A stretch of DNA of 5,018 nucleotides, from NCBI GenBank assembly GCA_021812265.1, contig JAKAOI010000209.1, positions 1 through 5,018 of the forward strand. Direction: 5' to 3'. A program made the position numbers and the translations under genes. The stretch comes from Chloroflexota bacterium. Lineage in GTDB: Bacteria; Chloroflexota; Ktedonobacteria; Ktedonobacterales; JACDGC01. Positions 1 through 4,905 of this stretch are shown piece by piece. Position 1 is the first letter of the stretch. The number at the start of each line of letters is the position of its first letter. A model generated the notes under the pieces. That model saw only the letters and a list, made by a program, of their open reading frames with translations. It had not been told where the DNA came from and did no database searches.

Positions 1-23
1 CCACAGAAATATGAGCATTATCG

Positions 24-569
24 GTGGCGCTTGGCTCCGGAATATATTTATTGCAACGCTCTTTGGGACCATCGAACAATTCATCACCGCAAGCGGCCAC
101 CACTGCCTTGCCCGATCCAACACTGCTCTCGTATACCGGCTCCGGAATCACGACAAAATATCCCGCCGCGTGGCAGATAAAATCTGCTGATATTGTTGTA
201 GGCGGCTCTGCCTATTCTGCGACCTATTTCCAAGACCCTAAATATAGCAAAATCAATTACATCATTCTTTCTGGCAGTTCTGCGTTGGGAATAACAGCTG
301 TTCCTGTGGCTTTGCACTATTTTGGCTGCGAAAACTATATTGAAACCTCGGCGGCGTTTAGCGCATTGATTAATGGCAAACTTTGGAGACGTATAACAGG
401 AGCTTGCACATTTGCGACTAACACATCGGGAGTGACAGACACTGTTTTTATCACTTCCGGCAATAAAAGTTATCTTGCGATATTTTTGGCGCCGAAGCTA
501 TTGGTTACCAAAACATTTCGGAATTATGAAACGTTGATTATGCATACGTTATCAATTTCGTTGATCTAG
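24..569 (+). CDS. Exported/membrane-anchored protein of unknown function, N-terminus incomplete or frame-disrupted
   Basis: This frame is open from a GTG at 24 to TAG at 567-569 (181 residues). An in-frame stop lies at 12-14 and no Shine-Dalgarno precedes the GTG, so the true N-terminus is doubtful. Residues 1-12 (VALGSGIYLLQR) look like the outer half of a membrane anchor. They are followed by a polar Ser/Pro/Ala/Thr linker (about 13-32) and a mostly beta-type extracytoplasmic domain opening with 'YTGSGITTKYPAAW' (37-50). Openings of the type 'gnG(f/i)...YP..W' are known from exported proteins of Chloroflexota and from PsbP-like folds; I infer kinship but cannot assign a family. Cys102 and Cys128 could form a disulfide. 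The stop is 34 bp before the amidase ATG, so co-transcription is possible. The protein could simply be one whose start lies upstream in another frame, through a frameshift or a sequencing error. Confidence 0.6.
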   Translation: MALGSGIYLLQRSLGPSNNSSPQAATTALPDPTLLSYTGSGITTKYPAAWQIKSADIVVGGSAYSATYFQDPKYSKINYIILSGSSALGITAVPVALHYFGCENYIETSAAFSALINGKLWRRITGACTFATNTSGVTDTVFITSGNKSYLAIFLAPKLLVTKTFRNYETLIMHTLSISLI

Positions 570-590
570 TGCGCCATATCTTACAGAACC

Positions 591-595
591 GGAAG
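591..595 (+). promoter_or_regulatory. Ribosome binding site fixing the amidase start
   Basis: GGAAG at 591-595 lies 8 bases before ATG 604 but only 2 bases before the in-frame TTG at 598. The spacing favours ATG 604. ATG 610 is a less likely alternative. Confidence 0.55.
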
Positions 596-603
596 AATTG
601 ACA

Positions 604-1980
604 ATGGAAATGCCCAAAACGCTTGCTTCTGCCGCTAAAATGCTGAAGTTAGGGCAAATAAGCAGCAGAGAATTAACTCAGCATTTTTTGCGCGTTATTG
701 CGCAGCGCGATGGCGATATTCAGGCGTTTCTTACCGTCCAAGCAGAGGAAGCGCTGCATATGACAGACGCAGCCGATTTGGCGTTGCGCGCAAATACGCC
801 GGTTAGCCCTTTGTGCGGCATACCTATTGCTCTGAAAGATTTATACGCAACACAAAATTTGCGCACCACGGCAGGCTCACACGTTTTGGCAGAAAATATT
901 CCCCTGCGCGACGCAAGTTTGGTGAGCAAACTGCGCGACCAAAATGCTGTTTTGCTGGGTAAAACAAACACACATGAATTTGCTTGGGGCACGTTTACTC
1001 CTCCAACAAAAAATCCCCGCAGCCTTGCGAAAATTTCGGGAGGTTCCAGTGGTGGATCTGCCGCCGCTGTTGCCGCCGGTATGTGCTTGGCCGCATTAGG
1101 AACGGATACCGGCGGTTCGATACGCATCCCTGCGTCATTTTGTGGCGTTACAGGTTTTAAGCCGACATTTGGCGCGCTTGCAACGCAAGGCATAATCGAG
1201 CTAAGCGCCTCACTGGACCACGCCGGCCCAATTGCCTGGACAGCGGAAGATTGCGCGATATTGTTTCATGAATTGGCTGGCAGAACACCGGAGCCAGATT
1301 TTTATTCAGATGATTTGCCTCCGATTCGGATTGCTATTTTGGGTGGTATCTGGCAGACTTTGGCGGAGGATGCAATATATCGCGCTGTGCAATCTGCCGC
1401 GCTGCAATTTGAAGAACATATATCAGCCAAACATATCCATATTGAAACACTCCAACCCGTTCAAGAAGATGATCTGAATGAGCTGCTGAAAACTTATCGG
1501 ATTATTCAGGGATTTGAAGCGGCGGCGTATCACCGGCGCAATGGCTGGTATCCGCAGCAAAAAGCAAAGTATACGGCAATGACGCTGGAATATCTTGAAA
1601 GAGCGGTTGAAATTACGGCGGCAGAATATGCCGCCGCGTTGGAAGCGCGCCGTGTATTTGTAGAGCATTGGAATACAGTAACCGCACGCTATGATATTTT
1701 ATTGGCTCCGACTATGGCGATTTCTCCTCCGGATATCGCAGAAACCGAGCAGATACCCCGCCGCAATGAATTGAGCAGAATTCAGCTTTCCTTTACGTTT
1801 CCGCTGAATATGTGTGGCGTTCCGGCGCTGACCGTGCCTTGCAATACATCGGAAAATGGTTTGCCGATAGGTTTGCAAATCATCGGGCGCAGAAACCATG
1901 ATGATCTGACCTTGCGCGTTGGACGCATTTTTCAAAATTACAACAATTATTCGCCCAATCCGGTTTTTACTGCATATTAA
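604..1980 (+). CDS. Amidase signature (AS) family hydrolase
   Basis: Amidase-signature enzymes hydrolyse carboxylic amides in the cytoplasm using a Ser-cisSer-Lys triad. From ATG 604 the protein has 458 residues, a usual family length. The catalytic Lys is K78 in 'GIPIALKD'. The glycine/serine-rich signature 'GGSSGGSAAAVAAG' starts near residue 146 and gives cis-Ser S148. The nucleophile is S172 in 'TDTGGSIRIPA'. The 24-residue spacing between the two serines matches that known for GatA and FAAH. Further family blocks are 'NTHEFAWG', 'FCGVTGFKPTFG', 'LDHAGPIA' and, near the C-terminus, 'GVPALTVPC' followed by 'GLPIGLQIIGR'. It is probably not the tRNA amidotransferase subunit GatA: it has 'GGSIRIPA' rather than 'GGSIRQPA', 'HEFAWG' rather than 'DEFAMG', and no gatB or gatC alongside. 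The substrate is unknown. It follows the upstream gene by 34 bp; the next element begins 19 bp after its stop. Confidence 0.95.
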   Translation: MEMPKTLASAAKMLKLGQISSRELTQHFLRVIAQRDGDIQAFLTVQAEEALHMTDAADLALRANTPVSPLCGIPIALKDLYATQNLRTTAGSHVLAENIPLRDASLVSKLRDQNAVLLGKTNTHEFAWGTFTPPTKNPRSLAKISGGSSGGSAAAVAAGMCLAALGTDTGGSIRIPASFCGVTGFKPTFGALATQGIIELSASLDHAGPIAWTAEDCAILFHELAGRTPEPDFYSDDLPPIRIAILGGIWQTLAEDAIYRAVQSAALQFEEHISAKHIHIETLQPVQEDDLNELLKTYRIIQGFEAAAYHRRNGWYPQQKAKYTAMTLEYLERAVEITAAEYAAALEARRVFVEHWNTVTARYDILLAPTMAISPPDIAETEQIPRRNELSRIQLSFTFPLNMCGVPALTVPCNTSENGLPIGLQIIGRRNHDDLTLRVGRIFQNYNNYSPNPVFTAY

Positions 1981-2034
1981 TTTTGCAGATCACCAAGATC
2001 AGGGCTTTCGCTTCAACATAGAACATTGGGGATG

Positions 2035-2058
2035 TACAAGAGGCAGGCGTCTCTTGTA
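2035..2058 (+). other. Hairpin 1 in foldback element copy 1
   Basis: TACAAGAG (2035-2042) pairs perfectly with CTCTTGTA (2051-2058) around an 8-base loop. The equivalent in copy 2 pairs ACAAGGG (4427-4433) with CCCTTAT (4441-4447). One A-U pair is replaced there by G-C, and one C-A mismatch appears. Confidence 0.6.
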
Positions 2059-2064
2059 TGGGGT

Positions 2065-2083
2065 TCTGGGGTGTCCCCCCAGA
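2065..2083 (+). other. Hairpin 2 in foldback element copy 1
   Basis: TCTGGGG (2065-2071) pairs perfectly with CCCCAGA (2077-2083) around loop TGTCC. Copy 2 keeps the identical 7-bp stem (4453-4459 with 4463-4469) with a 3-base loop TGT, so the length difference falls in the loop only. No T-run follows, so it is not a classical intrinsic terminator. Confidence 0.65.
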
Positions 2084-2113
2084 CCTCCCACTGTTTCAGA
2101 TACGAGAACCATG

Positions 2114-2130
2114 CGCTTTTCTTGCAAGCG
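2114..2130 (+). other. Hairpin 3 in foldback element copy 1, sharing the right terminal repeat
   Basis: CGCTT (2114-2118) pairs with AAGCG (2126-2130) around a 7-base loop. In copy 2 TTGCTT (4495-4500) pairs with AAGCGA (4508-4513), including one U-G wobble, around a 7-base loop. The 3' strand is also the inner part of the right terminal inverted repeat, so this hairpin and the whole-element closing stem are mutually exclusive. Confidence 0.5.
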
Positions 2131-2160
2131 AAAGTCCTAAAGATATTTTGTCGGAACGCT

Positions 2161-2221
2161 CATGAAGCATTGAATGGCGCAAATTATGTGTAAAATCGCA
2201 CTTAATACCTGCTGCTTCATG
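2161..2221. repeat. Widely spaced 9-bp inverted repeat, possible operator
   Basis: CATGAAGCA (2161-2169) is the exact reverse complement of TGCTTCATG (2213-2221), with 43 bp between. The right arm falls in the spacer immediately before the TATAAT box at 2223-2228. Paired operator half-sites with DNA looping are one reading. A long-loop RNA structure or chance are others. Confidence 0.35.
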
Positions 2222-2228
2222 CTATAAT
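2202..2228 (+). promoter_or_regulatory. Candidate sigma-70 promoter P1 of the SnoaL/M19/lipoprotein operon
   Basis: A perfect -10 box TATAAT lies at 2223-2228. The best -35 is TTAATA at 2202-2207 (4/6 to TTGACA) with a short 15-bp spacer. Transcription would start near 2235, giving a leader of about 60 bases to the TTG at 2295. Because the TTG at 2229 would lie upstream of that start site, this promoter argues against 2229 as the start codon. Confidence 0.4.
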
Positions 2229-2236
2229 TTGAAGAA

Positions 2237-2264
2237 TTATAGAATAAGCCGACGGTTTTATAAT
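2237..2264 (+). promoter_or_regulatory. Candidate promoter P2, second TATAAT box
   Basis: A second perfect TATAAT lies at 2259-2264. The -35 is poor (TTATAG at 2237-2242, 3/6, 16-bp spacer). Transcription would start near 2271, leaving about 24 bases of leader that include the GGGGGGA Shine-Dalgarno. The region is AT-rich, so one of the two boxes may be incidental. Confidence 0.35.
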
Positions 2265-2281
2265 AACGCTCGTAATGTATT

Positions 2282-2288
2282 GGGGGGA
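2282..2288 (+). promoter_or_regulatory. Ribosome binding site fixing the SnoaL-like start
   Basis: The G-rich stretch GGGGGGA at 2282-2288 is 6 bases before TTG 2295, a suitable spacing. It overlaps the alternative TTG at 2280 and is far downstream of TTG 2229. This supports TTG 2295 as the start. Confidence 0.45.
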
Positions 2289-2294
2289 TCGCGT

Positions 2295-2726
2295 TTGGAA
2301 GAATTTGCAGAATTGGCGCGGCGTGCGCTGCAAACGTTTACCACAAAAAATGTATCGGCAGTATTAGCACTATTTGCTGAAGACGCAATTATGATTGATC
2401 CACATTATCCTGAACCGGAAATGCGGGGAAAGGCGAGTATTCAGCGTGGTTTACTTTGGGCTTTCGGCAACATTGAAACATCAGAATTTACTATTCTTCG
2501 TACATGGTCCGAGGCGTCTCAACCATATGGTGTGATTGAAGCCGACACACACCATGTATTTCATGGCGGGATAAAACTGCATTTTGCGCAAGTGTTTATT
2601 GTGGAGTACCAAGCAAATCTTATTTATCGTCTTCAGTCGTTTCCGTCTCATGGTCCGCCTGGGCTGCCTGGTTTGTCAACCGGAATAACACGGTTGTGGT
2701 GGCGTCTTTCCGGAAAAATAAAGTAA
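2295..2726 (+). CDS. SnoaL/NTF2-like small protein
   Basis: From TTG 2295 the product has 143 residues. The opening helix 'EEFAELARRALQTFTTKNVSAVLALFAEDAIMIDP' (read in parts, residues 2-36) has the SnoaL/NTF2-like pattern: an N-terminal helix, then 'lFaeDa...dp' and 'GkasI' (45-49). Beta strands follow around 62-116. These cone-shaped alpha+beta domains serve as small enzymes or ligand-binding dimers; I see no catalytic residues that fix a role. The C-terminal tail (about 116-143) is Pro/Gly-rich and then basic and aromatic ('RLWWRLSGKIK'), outside the usual fold. The frame is open back to TTG 2229, but the added residues (MKNYRISRRFYNNAR...) overlap the promoter boxes and do not resemble the family. 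It is the first gene of a likely operon, 44 bp before the M19-like gene. Confidence 0.8.
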   Translation: MEEFAELARRALQTFTTKNVSAVLALFAEDAIMIDPHYPEPEMRGKASIQRGLLWAFGNIETSEFTILRTWSEASQPYGVIEADTHHVFHGGIKLHFAQVFIVEYQANLIYRLQSFPSHGPPGLPGLSTGITRLWWRLSGKIK

Positions 2727-2758
2727 CTTTTCTCTAGCCTATTTCGTATTGATTGAAA

Positions 2759-2763
2759 GAGGA
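2759..2763 (+). promoter_or_regulatory. Ribosome binding site of the M19-like gene
   Basis: GAGGA at 2759-2763 is 7 bases before ATG 2771. The in-frame TTG at 2753 lies upstream of this site and is therefore unlikely to be the start. Confidence 0.7.
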
Positions 2764-2770
2764 AATTTTT

Positions 2771-3757
2771 ATGGACAGTGTTTCAGCGCAGCAGGCGCAT
2801 CGCGAGAGTATTATTATTGATGGCTTAAACGCCAGTTGGTTTTTTGATCCGCTGGTTTTGCAAAAATTACAGCAAGGCGGGGTAACTGCGGTAAACGCCA
2901 CAGTTGCCGCGTGGCATACCCCAACTGAAACGCTGATGATGCTGGGAAATGTTTTTCAGCTTTTCCGGCAATATTCGAGCCTTATTACACAAATTTATTC
3001 TGTAAGCGATATTGGTGAAGCAAAATGGCAGCAGAAAACCGGTATTATATTAGGGTTTCAGGATTCAGCGCCGTTGGGAGACACCGTTCAACTGCTGGCA
3101 GTGTATCAACAATTAGGTGTGCGGGTTATCCAATTAACCTATAATTTTAAAAATAGTGTTGGCTGTGGCTGTATGGAGCCAGCCGACACCGGTTTAACTG
3201 ATTTTGGCAAAAATGTTGTTGCCGAAATGAACCGTTTAGGGATGCTGGTTGATCTTTCGCATTGCGGATATAAAACAACGTTAGACGCCATTTACGCTTC
3301 ATCTAAACCAATAGCGATAACGCACGCCAACCCTAAATCGTTGTGCAATATTCCGCGCAATAAAACGGATGAGGAATTGAAAGCAGCGGCAGAAAGCGGC
3401 GGAGTGATTGGTTTGGTTGTGTTTCCGCTCATGCTTACAGGGCAAGCGTCAGCAGATATTGAAGATTATTTTCGCGCAATCGATACGATGGTAAATCTTG
3501 TTGGTATAGATCATACGGCGCTTGGCCCGGATTTTATGGAACAAATGCCGCAAGAGATTGCGATGCAGGCGTTGGATGGGCTGCCGCCGGAAATAAGAAG
3601 CTCGTTTATTACTATGCCATTTACTAAGGGCTTTTCAACCATTGCAGAAATTGCTCATGTTACCGAGGTCCTTTTTCGGCATGGGTACGCATTGGAAGAT
3701 GTCCAAAAAATTATGGGAAGAAATTGGCTGAAACTGTATGAATCGGTTTGGACGTAG
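2771..3757 (+). CDS. Membrane dipeptidase (peptidase M19)-like protein with altered metal site
   Basis: The product has 328 residues from ATG 2771, with a TIM-barrel pattern of the renal/membrane dipeptidase family (amidohydrolase superfamily). Recognisable blocks are 'LGVRVIQLTYN', a 'GCGCMEPADTGLTDFG' stretch, 'VVAEMNRLGMLVDLSH' (ending at H164), 'IAITHANP' (H185), 'PRNKTDEELK' (R196), 'ESGGVIGL' and 'GIDHTALGPDF' (D254). Classical members bind two zinc ions through His and Asp in 'DGHND', a bridging Glu, and the two later histidines. Here the first motif is 'DGLNA' (L19, A21) and the bridging position is Gln in 'GFQDSAP' (Q97), while H164, H185 and D254 remain. A subgroup with 'GFQN' in place of the Glu motif is known to me, so this is probably inherited divergence rather than decay. 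No signal peptide is seen. Activity as a dipeptidase is uncertain. It overlaps the lipoprotein gene by 20 bp. Confidence 0.9.
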   Translation: MDSVSAQQAHRESIIIDGLNASWFFDPLVLQKLQQGGVTAVNATVAAWHTPTETLMMLGNVFQLFRQYSSLITQIYSVSDIGEAKWQQKTGIILGFQDSAPLGDTVQLLAVYQQLGVRVIQLTYNFKNSVGCGCMEPADTGLTDFGKNVVAEMNRLGMLVDLSHCGYKTTLDAIYASSKPIAITHANPKSLCNIPRNKTDEELKAAAESGGVIGLVVFPLMLTGQASADIEDYFRAIDTMVNLVGIDHTALGPDFMEQMPQEIAMQALDGLPPEIRSSFITMPFTKGFSTIAEIAHVTEVLFRHGYALEDVQKIMGRNWLKLYESVWT

Positions 3758-4325
3758 CGGTTTTTTTTCGACGCCATGTAATACGCGCCGCAAGCGAAAG
3801 CCGCAGGTTTCCTATTTTGCTGCAGTGGCGCTGTTGTTATGTTTAGCGTCACTGTCCGCTTGCAGTTTTCCCGCTGCGGCAACCACCCAAGCCACTGCAT
3901 TGCCAACTGCGACATATACGCCGGAGCCGGTTATTACCGGTACAGGCACAGCGTTTATCTATGCGGCGCCTTGCAGCGGCAGTTTATGGAACAAGAACAT
4001 TATAACAGTTATTGATACCTCTATTCCATTGCCGCCGGAAACGGTTGGTGGGCTGTTAGAGGATTTTCCGCCGGTTAACGGCTGGATTGGGTATTACACC
4101 CGGCTGTGTACCGGAGCGCCCTATGCTGTTATTCAGCAATATGAAACCGCCAAGCTGGAAGCTGCCGGCTGGGCGTATGTCAATCCTCCCTCACTGTGCC
4201 CCTGCGGCGGCGGACTGGTTTGGTCTAAACCAAGCGATCCACGGCTGATTGTATTTGATAGTCATCCGGCGGAGATTGGGGCAGATACGCAGTGGGGCAT
4301 AACTATCTATAAAGCCGGATCATGA
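3738..4325 (+). CDS. Lipoprotein of unknown function
   Basis: The product has 195 residues. The N-terminus is a lipoprotein signal: basic n-region (RRKRK, 17-21), hydrophobic h-region (about 24-38) and lipobox LSAC with the lipidated Cys at 42. A Thr/Pro/Ala linker (about 43-66) then tethers a domain of about 125 residues. That domain has several cysteines (C79, with more near 120 and in 'LCPCGGG') and the segment 'YETAKLEAAGWAYVNPP', typical of small cell-surface domains in Chloroflexota lipoproteins. I cannot name its family. The ATG lies inside the M19-like gene with a 20-bp overlap and without a clear Shine-Dalgarno (GGGAAG at 3715-3720 is too far away), suggesting translational coupling. 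No later start preserves the signal peptide. A run of eight T (3761-3768) sits in codons 8-11. Confidence 0.85.
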   Translation: MNRFGRSGFFSTPCNTRRKRKPQVSYFAAVALLLCLASLSACSFPAAATTQATALPTATYTPEPVITGTGTAFIYAAPCSGSLWNKNIITVIDTSIPLPPETVGGLLEDFPPVNGWIGYYTRLCTGAPYAVIQQYETAKLEAAGWAYVNPPSLCPCGGGLVWSKPSDPRLIVFDSHPAEIGADTQWGITIYKAGS

Positions 4326-4389
4326 GCGCGCATCCCATATCAAGGTTTTGCAGGCATGGCAGAATTTGTGGAATATGTTTAAAGTATAG

Positions 4390-4522
4390 TTAGGATCTTC
4401 GTTTTAGCATGGAAAATCGGGGATGTACAAGGGACAATGCCCCTTATGGGGTTCTGGGGTGTCCCCAGACCTCCCTTTGTTGCAATACGAGACATTGCTT
4501 CTCTTGCAAGCGAAAGTCCTAA
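4390..4522. mobile_element. Foldback (MITE-like) element, copy 2, 133 bp
   Basis: The left end (4390-4404, TTAGGATCTTCGTTT) matches the reverse complement of the right end (4508-4522, AAGCGAAAGTCCTAA) at 12 of 15 positions. It is flanked by a direct repeat TAG (4387-4389 and 4523-4525). It is 9 bp shorter than copy 1, with indels in the loop of hairpin 1 (3 bp), the loop of hairpin 2 (2 bp) and the segment around hairpin 3 (4 bp). It lies in the same orientation as copy 1, 64 bp after the lipoprotein stop and 27 bp before the DUF4190-like start, so its hairpins would be in the leader of that gene if transcription starts upstream. Confidence 0.7.
4453..4469 (+). other. Hairpin 2 in foldback element copy 2
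   Basis: TCTGGGG (4453-4459) and CCCCAGA (4463-4469) form a perfect 7-bp stem with loop TGT. Adding a bulged T allows GG/CC pairing outside it. This is the most stable structure in the element. Confidence 0.65.
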
Positions 4523-4532
4523 TAGGAAAGAA

Positions 4533-4537
4533 AAGGA
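4533..4537 (+). promoter_or_regulatory. Weak ribosome binding site for the DUF4190-like gene
   Basis: AAGGA at 4533-4537 is 12 bases before ATG 4550, longer than usual. AAGAG at 4543-4547 is too close (2 bases). There is no clear -35/-10 pair between 4523 and 4550, so the promoter must lie inside or upstream of the foldback element. Confidence 0.35.
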
Positions 4538-4549
4538 TACATAAGAGTT

Positions 4550-4876
4550 ATGCAGCCAAACAACACAAGAAAAAACACGGCAGCGTTGCTGAGTTTTATT
4601 GTAGGCATTACTGGTTTAGGCTTAGAAATTATTTTTTTTGCAACACGGATTTTGCCGGCGGCGAATTTTTTATTAATTATGATTCCAATCGGATTTTTTT
4701 TAGCTGTGTTGGCCGTTATTTTCGGTATTATAGCGCTTATTCAAATGCGGCGTATTGGTTCTGTATCGAATAATCGGTGGATGGCGATTGTTGGTATGGT
4801 CATTGGGTTTTTGACGAGTTTATTTGATATTCTGCTGGTTTATGCGCTTATTTTAGCGCTGCGGTCTTTTTCATAA
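4550..4876 (+). CDS. Small three-helix membrane protein, DUF4190-like
   Basis: The product has 108 residues. A polar N-terminus (MQPNNTRKNT) precedes three hydrophobic segments at about 11-32, 40-64 and 78-104. The pattern 'AALLSFIVGITGLG', then 'LAVLAVIFGIIALIQMRRIG', a short polar loop (SVSNNRW) and 'MAIVGMVIGFLTSL' follows the DUF4190 arrangement, where a Gly-rich helix, a 'GiiAl.q.rr' turn and 'a..G...G' recur. The 'QMRR' after helix 2 and the polar loop would face the cytoplasm by the positive-inside rule. DUF4190 proteins have no established function; some are fused to or sit near signalling or surface proteins. It stands alone after the foldback element, with no evident promoter of its own. 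The family assignment is by pattern only. Confidence 0.8.
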   Translation: MQPNNTRKNTAALLSFIVGITGLGLEIIFFATRILPAANFLLIMIPIGFFLAVLAVIFGIIALIQMRRIGSVSNNRWMAIVGMVIGFLTSLFDILLVYALILALRSFS

Positions 4877-4905
4877 GCTAGTAGTTTGAAGATTGACAAA
4901 AAATA

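Larger units (their letters stand above)
1999..2140. mobile_element. Foldback (MITE-like) element, copy 1, 142 bp
   Basis: The left end (1999-2013, TCAGGGCTTTCGCTT) and the reverse complement of the right end (2126-2140, AAGCGAAAGTCCTAA) match at 13 of 15 positions. The element is flanked by a 3-bp direct repeat AGA (1996-1998 and 2141-2143), consistent with target-site duplication. It aligns with copy 2 at 4390-4522 from end to end. The first 42 bases align without gaps at 32/42 identity, 13 bases from GGGGATGTACAAG are identical, and the last 20 bases are identical. There is no transposase, so it would be a non-autonomous element mobilised in trans. It begins 19 bp after the amidase stop. 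A REP- or ERIC-type intergenic repeat is the alternative reading. Confidence 0.7.

Noticed and set aside
84..317. Minus-strand 77-codon frame opposite the first gene
   Set aside because: It is Arg/Gly-rich with no family pattern, as expected from an antisense shadow frame.
551..565. Small hairpin ATCAA/TTGAT before the first gene's stop as a terminator
   Set aside because: The stem is only 5 AT-rich base pairs with no T-run, and the amidase follows closely, which fits read-through.
720..1193. Minus-strand 157-codon open frame opposite the amidase
   Set aside because: It lies wholly antisense to a strongly conserved amidase core, has no ribosome site or recognisable motif, and its composition mirrors the amidase codons.
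604..1980. Assignment of the amidase as GatA
   Set aside because: The signature residues differ from GatA (RIPA instead of RQPA, HEFAWG instead of DEFAMG) and no gatB or gatC lies nearby.
1919..2140. Open frame running from the amidase 3' end through foldback copy 1
   Set aside because: It begins inside the amidase in another frame and its C-terminal half is simply the repeat read through; no ribosome site precedes it.
1981..2160. CRISPR array or tRNA/rRNA genes in the intergenic regions
   Set aside because: The only repeats are two dispersed element copies 2.4 kb apart, not regularly spaced short repeats. I saw no tRNA cloverleaf or rRNA sequence anywhere in the window.
3655..3915. Minus-strand 86-codon frame across the M19/lipoprotein junction
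   Set aside because: It is antisense to two supported genes and has no family features.
4423..4773. 116-codon frame beginning in foldback copy 2
   Set aside because: Its second half overlaps the well-supported DUF4190-like gene in another frame and its first half is the repeat. Only the short shared repeat part is kept as a low-interest finding.
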